A stretch of 64,000 nucleotides of DNA from an uncultured Planctomycetaceae bacterium (GCA_903921605.1 CAIXQV010000035.1:1-64000), one strand, 5' to 3'. Shown: positions 26,217 to 35,864, counted from the first letter of the stretch. Numbers and translations are program-made. The notes: generated by a model from the letters alone, not told the origin.

Positions 26217-27128
26217 TCACTTCGTCAGAATTCGACAAAGCTCTTCGATGTGTTCAGACAACTCATCCCACGGATTGGGACGAGCGGCGTCGCCCGGATT
26301 ATATGTGTCGTTGGTCACGTAGATCCAGCGTGCGTACTTCTGCACCATATGGACATCTTTGGAATTCAGCTCATTCTGTCCGTACATTAATGCTGCTCGC
26401 GTAAACGGTGGGTAGTCTGAATAGCCACCAAAGTAGTTGCCATGAAGTTTCTCCTCGGTCGGCCATTGAGCACTTTCGTGAATCACGATCACGTCGGCAG
26501 CCTCTGCTGCAAAGAATCGACCGGGCGTGTCTGTGCCGGGATTCGCAACGGTCGGCCAGAATCCAAGATCCGTGGCTGACTGCTTAAGCGAAAGCTGATG
26601 TGCAACGGCCCCTTCATTGTCCTCATACAGCATTTCGTCGAAGAAGATCCCGTGAGTCTTCGGGTAAAACTTCTGCCATGTTTGCATGTTCGTTTGCACG
26701 GTTTCGACCGGGACTTTTCCGTAGCTGGTCGAGACGTAGCCCAGAACGACGCAACCAGCGCCGATCAGACGGTCGATGGCTTTTGTGTAGTTGGGGTCAA
26801 TCGCTGTTCCCGGGCCTGAAGCCGGATTAACGATGACCCAGAATGGTACTTCAGAGTACTGTCGTTTTAGTTCGATAACTCGATTGAAGTCATTGTTCGT
26901 ATGAATGTTGGCGGGATAGATGTAGAGTGGAATCAGCAGTCCAGTTTTCTCCGTGGCACATATATGAAACTGCTGCAGCTTCGTGATGCGATCGGCTGGA
27001 GCCGAGGTGGCAGAATTTCTGATTTCTTCCTGTTGTCCGCTGACACGTGGTATCAATGCTGCCAAAGTCACGACAGCCAGAAAGACGATTGCAGGCACGT
27101 ATCGCTGGGCCGGATTGAGTGATGTCAT
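26217..27128 (-). CDS. Exported spherulin-4-like (GH114/GH135-type) protein
   Basis: A signal peptide or N-terminal anchor (VPAIVFLAVVTLAALIPRVSG) is followed by about 265 residues matching the spherulation-specific family 4. The signs are LLIPLYIYPANIHTNNDFNR, VPFWVIVNPASGPGTAIDPN, AGCVVLGYVSTSYG and HGIFFDEMLYED. Fungal relatives such as Sph3 and Ega3 cleave amino-sugar polysaccharides (galactosaminogalactan), so a secreted glycosidase acting on a matrix polysaccharide is plausible; the acidic FFDE motif is the likely active-site strand. I chose the ATG at 27128, with AGG about nine bases before it, because longer versions overlap the upstream gene and add a non-protein-like N-terminus. It follows the isochorismatase-like gene by 127 bases on the same strand. 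Confidence 0.8.
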   Translation of the reverse strand: MTSLNPAQRYVPAIVFLAVVTLAALIPRVSGQQEEIRNSATSAPADRITKLQQFHICATEKTGLLIPLYIYPANIHTNNDFNRVIELKRQYSEVPFWVIVNPASGPGTAIDPNYTKAIDRLIGAGCVVLGYVSTSYGKVPVETVQTNMQTWQKFYPKTHGIFFDEMLYEDNEGAVAHQLSLKQSATDLGFWPTVANPGTDTPGRFFAAEAADVIVIHESAQWPTEEKLHGNYFGGYSDYPPFTRAALMYGQNELNSKDVHMVQKYARWIYVTNDTYNPGDAARPNPWDELSEHIEELCRILTK

Positions 27129-27255
27129 GAGATGCCTGTCGAATATGGAGAAGAATTTGTACTGCTTCAGCCTTTTATCGAAGCGATCGATAATGATGTA
27201 CGCAGCCTGCGGCGACGCAGTATGTGTTGCTCGCCCCGAGCAAACATCGAACAGG

Positions 27256-28671
27256 TTATTTAGCTTCAAACAAGACATCTGAGCCGATACCAAATTTTGC
27301 TGGCAGCGGAATGTTGGACAGCGATTCATCGCTGCCGATGCGGAACTGCCATCGACCGGCCAATTTGAGCGAGCGGCCGCCGGACTGCAGCAACGGTGGT
27401 GCAAGTAGATGCGATCCGGATTCTGTGCCGATGTTCTGAATGACCAGCAGATTGATATCGTCGGCAATGACAGCGTCACGAGGAATCACATAGTGTGAAC
27501 CGTCCGATGTTGTCTCAAGATGCGTTCCGTTCAGCCATGCTTTTGTCTTGCTGGTGTTGTCTGCCATCACGAGCTGCAAACCGGAATCAGACAGCCATGC
27601 CGAGGGAATTCGAACCGTGCAGCGATACCAGATCGGCTGGTCGACCGATTCCATGACCCCGTGAGACGCTTCTTTCAGCGAAGCACCGGCGATTGCAGTC
27701 GTCCAGTGTTTACTGAAGGACGAGTCTTTAGCCCCAACCGTCCCCGGGCTCATTACATCTCGTGCTTTACGTTTGTCGTACTGAGACGCAAACGGCTTAC
27801 CTTCCAGAATCTGATCGCTGGTAATCGTTGGGCAAACGAATCGTTCGACGTGCGAAATGATCAGATCATTGCCCGTGAAGTGATCGACATACGGCCAGGA
27901 CTTTGGGTTGTACATGCAGTCCGTGAGATCACGCATCAGAACAACATTCTTGCCGTTTCGAGCTAACTGTCGGAGTCCAAACGGCCGACCGAGCACGCAC
28001 ATGTTGGTGTGAACTCCCACCAGAATGACGTTTTTAATTCCCCGAGATTCGAGGATATTCCAGACCTCATCACCCTTGTCGCTGATGAAATCGAGTTGTT
28101 CATCGATTTCAATTCCTGCGTTCTGTGATTTCCAAGGAAGTCCCGGATTGCGGCCGAGTGCTTTGAGTTCATCAGCCCACTTCGCGTGTTCAATGGGTTC
28201 GTCATCGTCACCGCCATCGGACTGGTCGATAGGATAGACCGCTTGTTCCTCAGCCGGAATTTTGGAACACCAAAATTCAATATCTGTTGGCTGGACTTTC
28301 GCGGAAGCGGTTTCGATCGCTCGTCGGCGTGAGGCATGACCTTCATAGGCTGGCATGCAGTCGCTGGGCGAGTGAATGATGACGGAACCCTTCCGACGAG
28401 CTTCTTTAAGAACGTCGTTCATTCGTGGGAGGAATTCCTCCATCCGGCGAACGGCATTCAGCGAGTGATGTTTGTCCCAAACATCGCAAACAATGATTGC
28501 TGTCTCGGAGGGCGACCATAACTCTGCTTTCGTGATGCGGGCAAACTGATGGTCATTGGTCTCTGACTTCTGCTGACGACGAAGAGACAGGCTGAAATCG
28601 TCCGACATTGCTGGAGATGACATGAAAAGCATTCCACAGGTCATCAAATGAGAAAGCAGGAATGATCGCAT
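27256..28671 (-). CDS. Exported isochorismatase-like cysteine hydrolase with C-terminal jelly-roll domain
   Basis: A signal peptide (LMTCGMLFMSSPAMS) precedes an isochorismatase-fold domain of about 300 residues. It shows TAIIVCDVWDKHHSLNA (catalytic aspartate), an insertion rich in acidic residues, and the nucleophile region ILVGVHTNMCVLGRPFGL with its cysteine. The last 130 residues (WYRCTVRIPSAWLSDSGLQL, then WLNGTHLETTSDGS and LLVIQNIGTESG) look like the beta-sandwich sugar-binding domain of family 2 glycoside hydrolases. Isochorismatase-like enzymes hydrolyse amides or vinyl ethers such as nicotinamide and N-carbamoyl compounds; an exported copy with a carbohydrate-binding-like tail is unusual. 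Start at ATG 28671 so that the signal peptide is N-terminal. The upstream gene ends 44 bases before it. Confidence 0.82.
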   Translation of the reverse strand: MRSFLLSHLMTCGMLFMSSPAMSDDFSLSLRRQQKSETNDHQFARITKAELWSPSETAIIVCDVWDKHHSLNAVRRMEEFLPRMNDVLKEARRKGSVIIHSPSDCMPAYEGHASRRRAIETASAKVQPTDIEFWCSKIPAEEQAVYPIDQSDGGDDDEPIEHAKWADELKALGRNPGLPWKSQNAGIEIDEQLDFISDKGDEVWNILESRGIKNVILVGVHTNMCVLGRPFGLRQLARNGKNVVLMRDLTDCMYNPKSWPYVDHFTGNDLIISHVERFVCPTITSDQILEGKPFASQYDKRKARDVMSPGTVGAKDSSFSKHWTTAIAGASLKEASHGVMESVDQPIWYRCTVRIPSAWLSDSGLQLVMADNTSKTKAWLNGTHLETTSDGSHYVIPRDAVIADDINLLVIQNIGTESGSHLLAPPLLQSGGRSLKLAGRWQFRIGSDESLSNIPLPAKFGIGSDVLFEAK

Positions 28672-28715
28672 CGAGAAGTTGTCCTCGGGTGAAAGCGTTT
28701 GGTTATTACTGAATG

Positions 28716-30902
28716 TTATTGAAGTTGTTCTTTCAGCCACTGATAGGCTTCGGCTCTCACTTCGTCAGGGAAGTCATGATCACATTCCGGGTAGCGAGCG
28801 GTGATTTCGCCAGCTTGTTCTCCATAGATCTTCTGGACTTTTTCAACCTCCGTGACAACCTTACGAACGCCACTATTTTCAAAGTTGTTGTCTGAGATTG
28901 GTGCATTCACAAAGATCGAACGAGGAGCGATCGCCGCAAGGACTTCATAGAAATCGAAAGGAACTCGACTTGGGTCGTTACCGTATTCATCTCGAATACG
29001 CGGCATGTAGCGGTCACTGGTCCAGCCTGCGAGATTGCCCTCGTAATAGTGATGAAACGCCGTAAATCCGCAGCTCGTCACCGATGCTCGGATACGGCTA
29101 TCGAACGCGGCAGTAAACAACGTGTTGTGGCCACCGAGCGAATGTCCGATGCAGCCGATTCGATCCGGATCAACTTCATCAAGCGACTCAAGAAGGTCAA
29201 TCGCCCGCATGTTATTCCAGATAGCCTTCATGGAACCGCTGCCATAGTGCGTGCCCTTGACTTTGAAATCGTAGGGATAGTCTCCGAACGAAGGGTAATC
29301 AGGGACGAGACAAACGAAACCAAGTTCGGCGAGTTCATGAGCGTAGTGCAGGTTTTCGAGTCCGCCCAAACCTGCTGGTTCACCTTTTCCAATACCCGTG
29401 GTCTGATGCAGGCACAACATTGCAGCGACTGGGGCTTTGAGATCTTTCGGAATCAATAGCCATGCGGGGACACGGTCACCAGGTTCTGAGGCAAAGGAGA
29501 TTCTCTTGCGAAGATACTTGTCGGTTGATTCCTCCATCAGCACCTCCATCTCAAGAGGCACTCGCAGTTCTGATTGAGGGACAGGTCCCATCGCCAGCGA
29601 CATGCCGTCGAGGATGTGTTGCCGTCGCAGACCCAAATCAAAAGGGGTGTTGATGGGGCGGCTTTTGCCGTCTCGGTCTCTGACTGTAGACACGTCCGCG
29701 TGATTGTAATCACTCGCTGTGAATGCAGGCTTTGCCGAGTCTGGCGAACTTCCAGCCGGATTCTTCAGCAGATTCTCAAGGACGTAGAGTCCACTGCGGC
29801 CCGGACAGATGAGATCCAGATCTTCATCACCGTCGAGATCCGCAACTTTTGGATCCAGTCCGAAGCCAACGTTTTGGCCAGCGGAAATGATCGTACGTTT
29901 CCATGTGCGAGTTTCAGGCAGGAACTGATAGGACGAAACTATAAGCGGATTGTATTCACCAGGGTCTTTCCCATCGTGCCCCATATAGCGACTGCCAGCG
30001 ATCAGCTCCGGTAGTTTATCTCCATTGAGATCTGCCCACAGGAGGCTGTGAGCCTGAGACCAGCTTGTGTCGATCGCATTGCGGATCCAGTGTCTGTGGC
30101 CCTCAGAATCTTTGGTCTGTTCCATCCAATAAAGACCAAATCGATGACCGCGACCCCAGATCAGATCGTTGTCTCCGTCCGCATCAACATCCTGAACGAG
30201 GATTGGAATAGAAGCCCCCTTCCACAAATCGAACTCCGGATGATAAACCCAGCGTCCGTTCCGGCGATCTTCAGGAGCCTCAGCCCAGCCTTTGGGCCCG
30301 ATGACGTCGTTTCGACCATCACCGTTGATATCACCAAAACCAGAACCGTGTCCGGCAAGTTGTTCGGGCAGAGGAAAGCGGGTCCACTTTGGCACTGGAC
30401 CGGGTTCCACATCCCACCATGCGGCGAATTGAGTTCCATTGGGAAGCACATCCAGACGCCCATCACCGTCTACGTCGGCCAATCGACCTGTTTCCATCGG
30501 ACCGGGCTTTTCGATCTCATGCTTGACCCACGTTTGACCAGCAGGTGCCGATGGACCGGGGTTTTGAATCCAGTACAACGACTGGCTGCGATAGTTACAG
30601 CTTATCAAATCGGTATGACCATCCTTGTTTACATCCAAGGGAAGATTGGAATAGTCATCAGCGCGTCCTCGGATCTGTTCGACCTCGCGGACCGGATGTT
30701 TCTCCCAGTTCGGGGCCAGATACCAGAAGTTTCCTGCAACGATATCCAACTGGCCATCGGCATTCACATCCAGAACCGCACAGGCACAGTTGGTGGAGTC
30801 GGCGTTGATAACACGGTGACGAAACAAAGGCTGATCGGCGTTCAGCACAGACGAGACGATCAGTGTTCCGAAGATCCCAAGTACACATTTAGCGCGAAAC
30901 AT
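28716..30902 (-). CDS. Exported FG-GAP/VCBS repeat protein fused to an alpha/beta-hydrolase
   Basis: A 728-residue protein in two parts. After a signal peptide (CVLGIFGTLIVSSVLNA), residues 30-380 carry about seven FG-GAP/VCBS-type repeats, recognisable by DVNADGQLDIVAGNFW, DVNKDGHTDLISCNY, DVDGDGRLDVLPNG, DINGDGRNDVIGPKGW and DLDGDEDLDLICPG. These acidic loops normally bind calcium in a beta-propeller. The C-terminal 330 residues are an alpha/beta-hydrolase of the acetyl xylan esterase or dienelactone hydrolase type, with the nucleophile in CIGHSLGGHNTLF and the terminal histidine in ECDHDFPDEV. The pair probably targets a polymer outside the cell and removes ester groups. It is the first gene of a three-gene minus-strand run and is divergent from htrA. 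Confidence 0.88.
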   Translation of the reverse strand: MFRAKCVLGIFGTLIVSSVLNADQPLFRHRVINADSTNCACAVLDVNADGQLDIVAGNFWYLAPNWEKHPVREVEQIRGRADDYSNLPLDVNKDGHTDLISCNYRSQSLYWIQNPGPSAPAGQTWVKHEIEKPGPMETGRLADVDGDGRLDVLPNGTQFAAWWDVEPGPVPKWTRFPLPEQLAGHGSGFGDINGDGRNDVIGPKGWAEAPEDRRNGRWVYHPEFDLWKGASIPILVQDVDADGDNDLIWGRGHRFGLYWMEQTKDSEGHRHWIRNAIDTSWSQAHSLLWADLNGDKLPELIAGSRYMGHDGKDPGEYNPLIVSSYQFLPETRTWKRTIISAGQNVGFGLDPKVADLDGDEDLDLICPGRSGLYVLENLLKNPAGSSPDSAKPAFTASDYNHADVSTVRDRDGKSRPINTPFDLGLRRQHILDGMSLAMGPVPQSELRVPLEMEVLMEESTDKYLRKRISFASEPGDRVPAWLLIPKDLKAPVAAMLCLHQTTGIGKGEPAGLGGLENLHYAHELAELGFVCLVPDYPSFGDYPYDFKVKGTHYGSGSMKAIWNNMRAIDLLESLDEVDPDRIGCIGHSLGGHNTLFTAAFDSRIRASVTSCGFTAFHHYYEGNLAGWTSDRYMPRIRDEYGNDPSRVPFDFYEVLAAIAPRSIFVNAPISDNNFENSGVRKVVTEVEKVQKIYGEQAGEITARYPECDHDFPDEVRAEAYQWLKEQLQ

Positions 30903-31319
30903 AAGGAGGCCCTCCGAGAGACGAATGTTCGCGGCGAGGGTAATCGTTTCGGAAACGATTACAAGCGATGCGCAGATCGGAGTGGTTGATCGCTGGAGTA
31001 GTGCCAGGAAATTAAGTGAACGGATATCTCCAGGACTCTAACGGTTATTTCGGTTGGAGTCCGTGCCTGTTCAGTGGCGCAGCGTTTCGGCAGATTCCAC
31101 CGAATTCGATTTGCCTTAGCCGAATCGGCAGTTCGATACGACATCAGGACGATTCCAGAGCCGCTCGATGGATGAGTGTGCTCGGAGAACCGGATCCGAA
31201 GCAGGCTGTCATGATTCCATGAATTTGACCTGTCTCTTTGGATTCAGCGATCTGAATGATTTCGAATGCGGAAGGAGCCGCGCCACAGGATGTGAAACTT
31301 TCCGTTGGAGAGTCCGTTG
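30903..31319. other. Intergenic region between divergent genes
   Basis: About 417 bases between the exported hydrolase cassette and the HtrA gene, so promoters for both are expected here. GGAGAG at 31307-31312 is a likely ribosome binding site for the ATG at 31320. I see no other supported feature. Confidence 0.5.
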
Positions 31320-32480
31320 ATGGCGCGACGTAGTTCAATAGCAGCTTATGTAGCCATGCTTTCGATCGGACTTGCGATTGGAGGGCACCTTGATTCGATG
31401 AGGCTGACCGCCTCAGCGAATGCGGTTCCTGCTGAAGGAACCGGAGGAACGGTGCTCCCTGCGCGGGCCATGGCTCTGGTCGACAGCGGCAATCATATCT
31501 CACAAATCGCTGCCGACATTATGCCGTCGGCTGTGCATATTCAAGCTATACGAGTCGAGAATGAACGCAAGGTTGAGGAAACTGGTTCAGGTGTGATCAT
31601 GAGAAGCGAGGCCGTCAAAGGGCTCTTCGTGATCACTAATAATCATGTTGTCCGTGGGGCGGAGATGCCGGCGATCGACGTTGTGTTGTCCGATGGAGCG
31701 ACCGTCCATCCGTTGCGGGTTTATCGCGACACCGAGAGCGACATCGCAATTATGCAGATTCCGGACGGTGGTCAGCCAACGGCACGTTGGGGCGACAGCA
31801 GCACGGTCGAGATGGGACATTTTGTCCTCGCGGTCGGAAGTCCATTCGGGCTGAGCAAGTCAGTGACGATGGGAATCGTAAGTGCCAAAGGCCGTCGTGA
31901 TCTTTCTCTCACAGCAGATCAGTCAGTTACGAATCAGGACTTTATCCAGACCGATGCGGCCATTAATCCCGGCAACAGTGGCGGTCCGCTGATTGATGTT
32001 AACGGTAACGTGGTAGGGATCAACACCGCGATTGCCTCCAACAGTGGTGGCAACGAAGGCATTGGGTTCAGCATTCCCAGCAATCTTGTTCGTCGAGTCT
32101 TCGAACAGATGGTTGCCTACGGGAAAGTTCGCCGCGCTTATCTTGGTGTTGAGCTGGATAATAGTTTTTCGGATGAGGCTGCTCAGCGACTGGGCATGTC
32201 CCGTGCTCGCGGGGCTAGAATCACCCGAGTCTACTCTCACCGCAGCAGCCCTGCTGTTCTTGCAGGTCTGAAACCGGACGATGTGATTCTCTCTTACAAC
32301 GGGGTCGAGGTGGTCGACGAGAATCACCTTATCAATCTGGTGAGCCTGTCAGATATTGGCTCTTCTGTCACCATGGAAGTCTATCGTGCTCGACTGAAGA
32401 CCGAGAAAATCGTGCAGTTAACCGATCGTGAAGACTTCCGCACCGCCGAAGATGCTCGCAACACGTTCAATACTCGATAA
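31320..32480 (+). CDS. HtrA/Deg-type serine protease with one PDZ domain
   Basis: A 386-residue trypsin-like protease with an N-terminal signal anchor (SIAAYVAMLSIGLAIGG). The catalytic triad is complete: His 109 in NNHVV, Asp 141 in SDIAIMQI and Ser 220 in NPGNSGGPLIDVNG. A single PDZ domain covers about residues 280-375 (AYLGVELDNSFSDEAAQRLG to DDVILSYNGVEVVDENHLIN). Deg proteases degrade or refold damaged proteins in the periplasm and can sense misfolding through PDZ. A TTG start at 31305 would add five residues; the ATG at 31320 with GGAGAG upstream is preferred. A strong intrinsic terminator follows. Confidence 0.93.
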   Translation: MARRSSIAAYVAMLSIGLAIGGHLDSMRLTASANAVPAEGTGGTVLPARAMALVDSGNHISQIAADIMPSAVHIQAIRVENERKVEETGSGVIMRSEAVKGLFVITNNHVVRGAEMPAIDVVLSDGATVHPLRVYRDTESDIAIMQIPDGGQPTARWGDSSTVEMGHFVLAVGSPFGLSKSVTMGIVSAKGRRDLSLTADQSVTNQDFIQTDAAINPGNSGGPLIDVNGNVVGINTAIASNSGGNEGIGFSIPSNLVRRVFEQMVAYGKVRRAYLGVELDNSFSDEAAQRLGMSRARGARITRVYSHRSSPAVLAGLKPDDVILSYNGVEVVDENHLINLVSLSDIGSSVTMEVYRARLKTEKIVQLTDREDFRTAEDARNTFNTR

Positions 32481-32524
32481 GAAACAGACGAGCCAAATCA
32501 TTCCACTTGATGACGACAATTATC

Positions 32525-32575
32525 CACCGCAGTTCGCGTGCTCTGTTTTCAGAGTTTGTGAACTGCGGTGTTTTT
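32525..32575 (+). terminator. Rho-independent terminator after htrA
   Basis: An 11-base-pair perfect stem (CACCGCAGTTC pairing with GAACTGCGGTG) encloses a second small hairpin (CTCTG, TTTT loop, CAGAG) and is followed by TTTTT. It begins 44 bases after the HtrA stop codon. Confidence 0.85.
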
Positions 32576-32769
32576 CCATTGATAGTGCCCACCGTTTGAG
32601 TTCGGATTTGCCCCCCGGATCCGCAGTCCTGCGGTGGAGCGGACTACAGACGAACTGAGCGCGGAGCAAGTCGTCATGCCCGATCGCTTTTTTGATCCCC
32701 TGCCCCGGTCTAGACTTTGCTGTCCTGTTCAGATTCTGATAGTCCCGGGTTATGCTGGAGTCCTGAGTA

Positions 32770-35769
32770 ATGTCGAATGATTCTCGGAATTGTCGAATGT
32801 TGTTTTTGCCGTTAGTGATTCTCGCAACATTACTCGAACTTGCCGTTCCAGCTTCAGCGCAGGAGGAGAAGACCGCGGTTCGAGAAGCCTGGTCGACTTC
32901 GAAGATTTCGGGCTCACCGGATCCTGCACCGCCCTATCGGACCGAGTTGGCGTTTCCGAACCTGAAGTTCGTGCAGCCGCTCGATCTGTCGCCTGCTCCG
33001 GGTTCCGATCGCTTGTTCGTGGCAGAACAGGCAGGCAGGATTTTTTCGTTTCCGAACCGTCAGGAGATTTGTACCGCCGACCTTGTAGTGGATTTGAAAG
33101 AATCGCACCCGGATTTGTCTGCTGTGTACTCGATCACATTTCACCCGAGCTTTGAAGCCAATCGCAAAGTCTACATCTGCTACATTCAGGGCAATGACAA
33201 GGCTGATGGAACGTTTGTGTCCGAGTTTACAATCGTGGGTGACGTTGCAGCGAGTGCTGATGGAACGACTGCTAAGCCGCCAACGATTGCTCCGGCTTCT
33301 GAAAGAGTCATCATTCGCTGGTGGTCCGGCGGCCATAACGGTTGCAGTTTGAAGTTCGGTCCGGATGGCTATCTCTATATTTCGACAGGAGATGGTGGTG
33401 CCCCTTCTCCACCGGATCCGCTGATGGCGGGGCAAGACGTCAGCAATTTGTTGTCGAACATCCTGAGGATTGATGTGGATCATCCTTCTGCGGATCGCCC
33501 CTATGGGATTCCAGCCGACAATCCTTTCGTGGAGATGGAAAATGCCCGTCCGGAAATCTGGGCTTTTGGCTTTCGTAACCCGTGGAGAATGAGCTTCGAC
33601 CGTGTGAAAGGCGATCTATGGGTTGGTGATGTGGGCTGGCAGTTGTGGGAGATGATTTATCGAGTGGAACGTGGCGCAAATTATGGATGGCCGATTATGG
33701 AAGGTCCGCAACCGGCACTTCCTGAGTCGAAACGTGGACCGGCGCCAATTTCGCCTCCGGTCGTGTTTCATGCACATTCCGAAGCGGCTTCGATGACCGG
33801 AGGTTTTGTTTACCATGGAAGTCGACTACCGGAATTGAAGGGTGTGTATGTGTACGGAGATTTTCAGTCTGGAAAGGTGTGGGGCCTGAAGCATGACGGG
33901 CGTCAGGTAACGTGGCAGAAGGAGCTCGCGCAGACACCGCTGCAACTTGTTTCCTTTGGCGAGGACAATTCTGGTGAAATCTATCTCGTCGACTATCAGC
34001 GAACTCAACAGATTTATCGCCTTATCCCGAACCCTGATGATGGACAGCATGCGACGTTTCCTCGAAAGCTGAGTGAAACCGGACTGTTTACCGATGTGGT
34101 CAGTCAAACTCCTGCGTCTGGTGTTCTGCAATATGAAATCAATGCACACCATTGGGCCGATCACACTCAGTCGGAACGTTGGATGGCGATTCCCGGGACA
34201 GAGCCGGTTCAGATTGAATCTGATTTAAAGTGGATGATCCCCAATGGTGCTGTGCTGGCGAAAACTGTCAGTATTGAAATGACCAAAGGCGCCCCCGCAA
34301 CTCTTCGTCGATTGGAAACACAAATATTGCATCGAGAAGCCGATAGCTGGCGACCTTATACCTACGCATGGAACGATGATCAGACTGATGCCGAACTGGT
34401 GCCGTCATCGGGGTTCAGCAGATTGCTCAATGTTCAGGATGCGTCGGCACCAGAAGGGCTTCGCGAGCAGACCTATCGATTCGCGGCTCGTAGCGAATGT
34501 CAGATGTGTCACAATCCATGGGTCGAGATGAAGACGACAAGTGTAGGCATTCAGACCGCGTCGCCGTTGGGGTTGTCACTGATGCAGTTGAATCGTCAAT
34601 CCGACGGAAGTGATTCTGAGAACCAGCTCGTGTCTTTGCAAAAGGCCGGCTGGCTTAGCGGAAAGATCCCGACCGCTCCGGAGGAATCGCCACGATTTTC
34701 TGATCCCTACGAGACGACAGCCTCACTGAATGATCGAGTTCGTTCATATCTGCACGTGAACTGCGCGCATTGTCATCAGCCACATGCCGGGGGAAGCGCA
34801 ATCATTGATCTGGCTTATGACGTGAAATTGGAAGATACAAAGCTGGTGAATGCGAAGCCCGGTCAGGGGGCCTTTGGGATTTCAGACGCTGCGTTGATTC
34901 GTCCGGGGGATCCGTCTGGATCAGTGTTGCATTACCGTCTTGCGAAAACCGGCAGCGGACGTATGCCGCGGATTGGTTCAGAAGAGATTGATGAAACTGC
35001 TGTTTCAATGATCCGCGAGTGGATTCGCGAGATGCCCGCGACGGAGATGCCGACTCCAACTGTGAACTCAGACAACTCCGCTTTGTTGGCATCGCTTTTA
35101 ACTTCGTCGTCTGAGACGCGTCAATCTGCAATTCAACAATTGACATCAACAACCCGAGGCGCGATAGAGTTAATGTTGTGGGTGCAGCATTCAGAAGCAA
35201 CCAATGAACTTCGGCAGGAAGTTGTCGCCTTGGCCAGTCAGAGCAATCAGCCTGAAGTGAGAGATCTCTTTGAAAGATTTATTCCAGCATCGAAGCGTGC
35301 GAAGAGACTGGGGACGGCCGTAAACTCTTCCGAACTGCTGGCCATGGAGGCCGATTCAGAACGAGGACGTCAGTTGTTCCTGCGAGAGGGTTCAACGTCA
35401 TGCCGAAACTGCCACAAAATCAAAGAGACTGGGGAAACACTTGGCCCCGATCTGAGTCAGATCGCAAAAAAATACACGCCAACAGAAATGCTGACACATC
35501 TGCTGGAACCCTCTCGATTTATTGATGTAAAATACATCCCTCAGGTGGTTGAGACGGTCGACGGTCTTGTCCACACTGGCTTGCTGGTCGAAAGATCAGA
35601 GACAGAGATTGTGCTGAAGTCTGTGCAGAACAAAGAGATTCGGATTGCGATGTCCGACGTGGAGTCGATGACTTCGCAACAGAAATCAATAATGCCTGAA
35701 CTTCTGCTTCGAGATATGACGCCCCAGCAGGCGGCTGATCTGCTGGCCTACTTAAACTCGCTGAAGTAG
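32770..35769 (+). CDS. Exported glucose/sorbosone dehydrogenase-like protein with three cytochrome c motifs
   Basis: A 999-residue protein in three parts. A signal peptide (LPLVILATLLELAVPASA) leads to a six-bladed propeller of the GSDH type (residues 45-430), with SGGHNGCSLKFGPDGYLYIS and EIWAFGFRNPWRMSFD. The middle part (430-770) matches a family described in proteobacteria as TIGR03806-like and has two heme motifs, CQMCH at 577-581 and CAHCH at 665-669. The C-terminal 180 residues are a planctomycete heme-binding domain (TIGR02603-like) with CRNCH at 878-882, then GPDLSQIAKKYTPTEML. The layout suggests a sugar or alcohol oxidase that passes electrons to its own hemes in the periplasm. Whether the propeller binds PQQ cannot be judged by eye. 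Confidence 0.88.
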   Translation: MSNDSRNCRMLFLPLVILATLLELAVPASAQEEKTAVREAWSTSKISGSPDPAPPYRTELAFPNLKFVQPLDLSPAPGSDRLFVAEQAGRIFSFPNRQEICTADLVVDLKESHPDLSAVYSITFHPSFEANRKVYICYIQGNDKADGTFVSEFTIVGDVAASADGTTAKPPTIAPASERVIIRWWSGGHNGCSLKFGPDGYLYISTGDGGAPSPPDPLMAGQDVSNLLSNILRIDVDHPSADRPYGIPADNPFVEMENARPEIWAFGFRNPWRMSFDRVKGDLWVGDVGWQLWEMIYRVERGANYGWPIMEGPQPALPESKRGPAPISPPVVFHAHSEAASMTGGFVYHGSRLPELKGVYVYGDFQSGKVWGLKHDGRQVTWQKELAQTPLQLVSFGEDNSGEIYLVDYQRTQQIYRLIPNPDDGQHATFPRKLSETGLFTDVVSQTPASGVLQYEINAHHWADHTQSERWMAIPGTEPVQIESDLKWMIPNGAVLAKTVSIEMTKGAPATLRRLETQILHREADSWRPYTYAWNDDQTDAELVPSSGFSRLLNVQDASAPEGLREQTYRFAARSECQMCHNPWVEMKTTSVGIQTASPLGLSLMQLNRQSDGSDSENQLVSLQKAGWLSGKIPTAPEESPRFSDPYETTASLNDRVRSYLHVNCAHCHQPHAGGSAIIDLAYDVKLEDTKLVNAKPGQGAFGISDAALIRPGDPSGSVLHYRLAKTGSGRMPRIGSEEIDETAVSMIREWIREMPATEMPTPTVNSDNSALLASLLTSSSETRQSAIQQLTSTTRGAIELMLWVQHSEATNELRQEVVALASQSNQPEVRDLFERFIPASKRAKRLGTAVNSSELLAMEADSERGRQLFLREGSTSCRNCHKIKETGETLGPDLSQIAKKYTPTEMLTHLLEPSRFIDVKYIPQVVETVDGLVHTGLLVERSETEIVLKSVQNKEIRIAMSDVESMTSQQKSIMPELLLRDMTPQQAADLLAYLNSLK

Positions 35770-35864
35770 TAAGGGTTGCCGGATTGGTTGATGTCGCAAC
35801 TCTGTTATGAGAGCTGATTACTTGAAATGCATGTGCTCAAATTACTCAGGGAGCAACCAACTGC

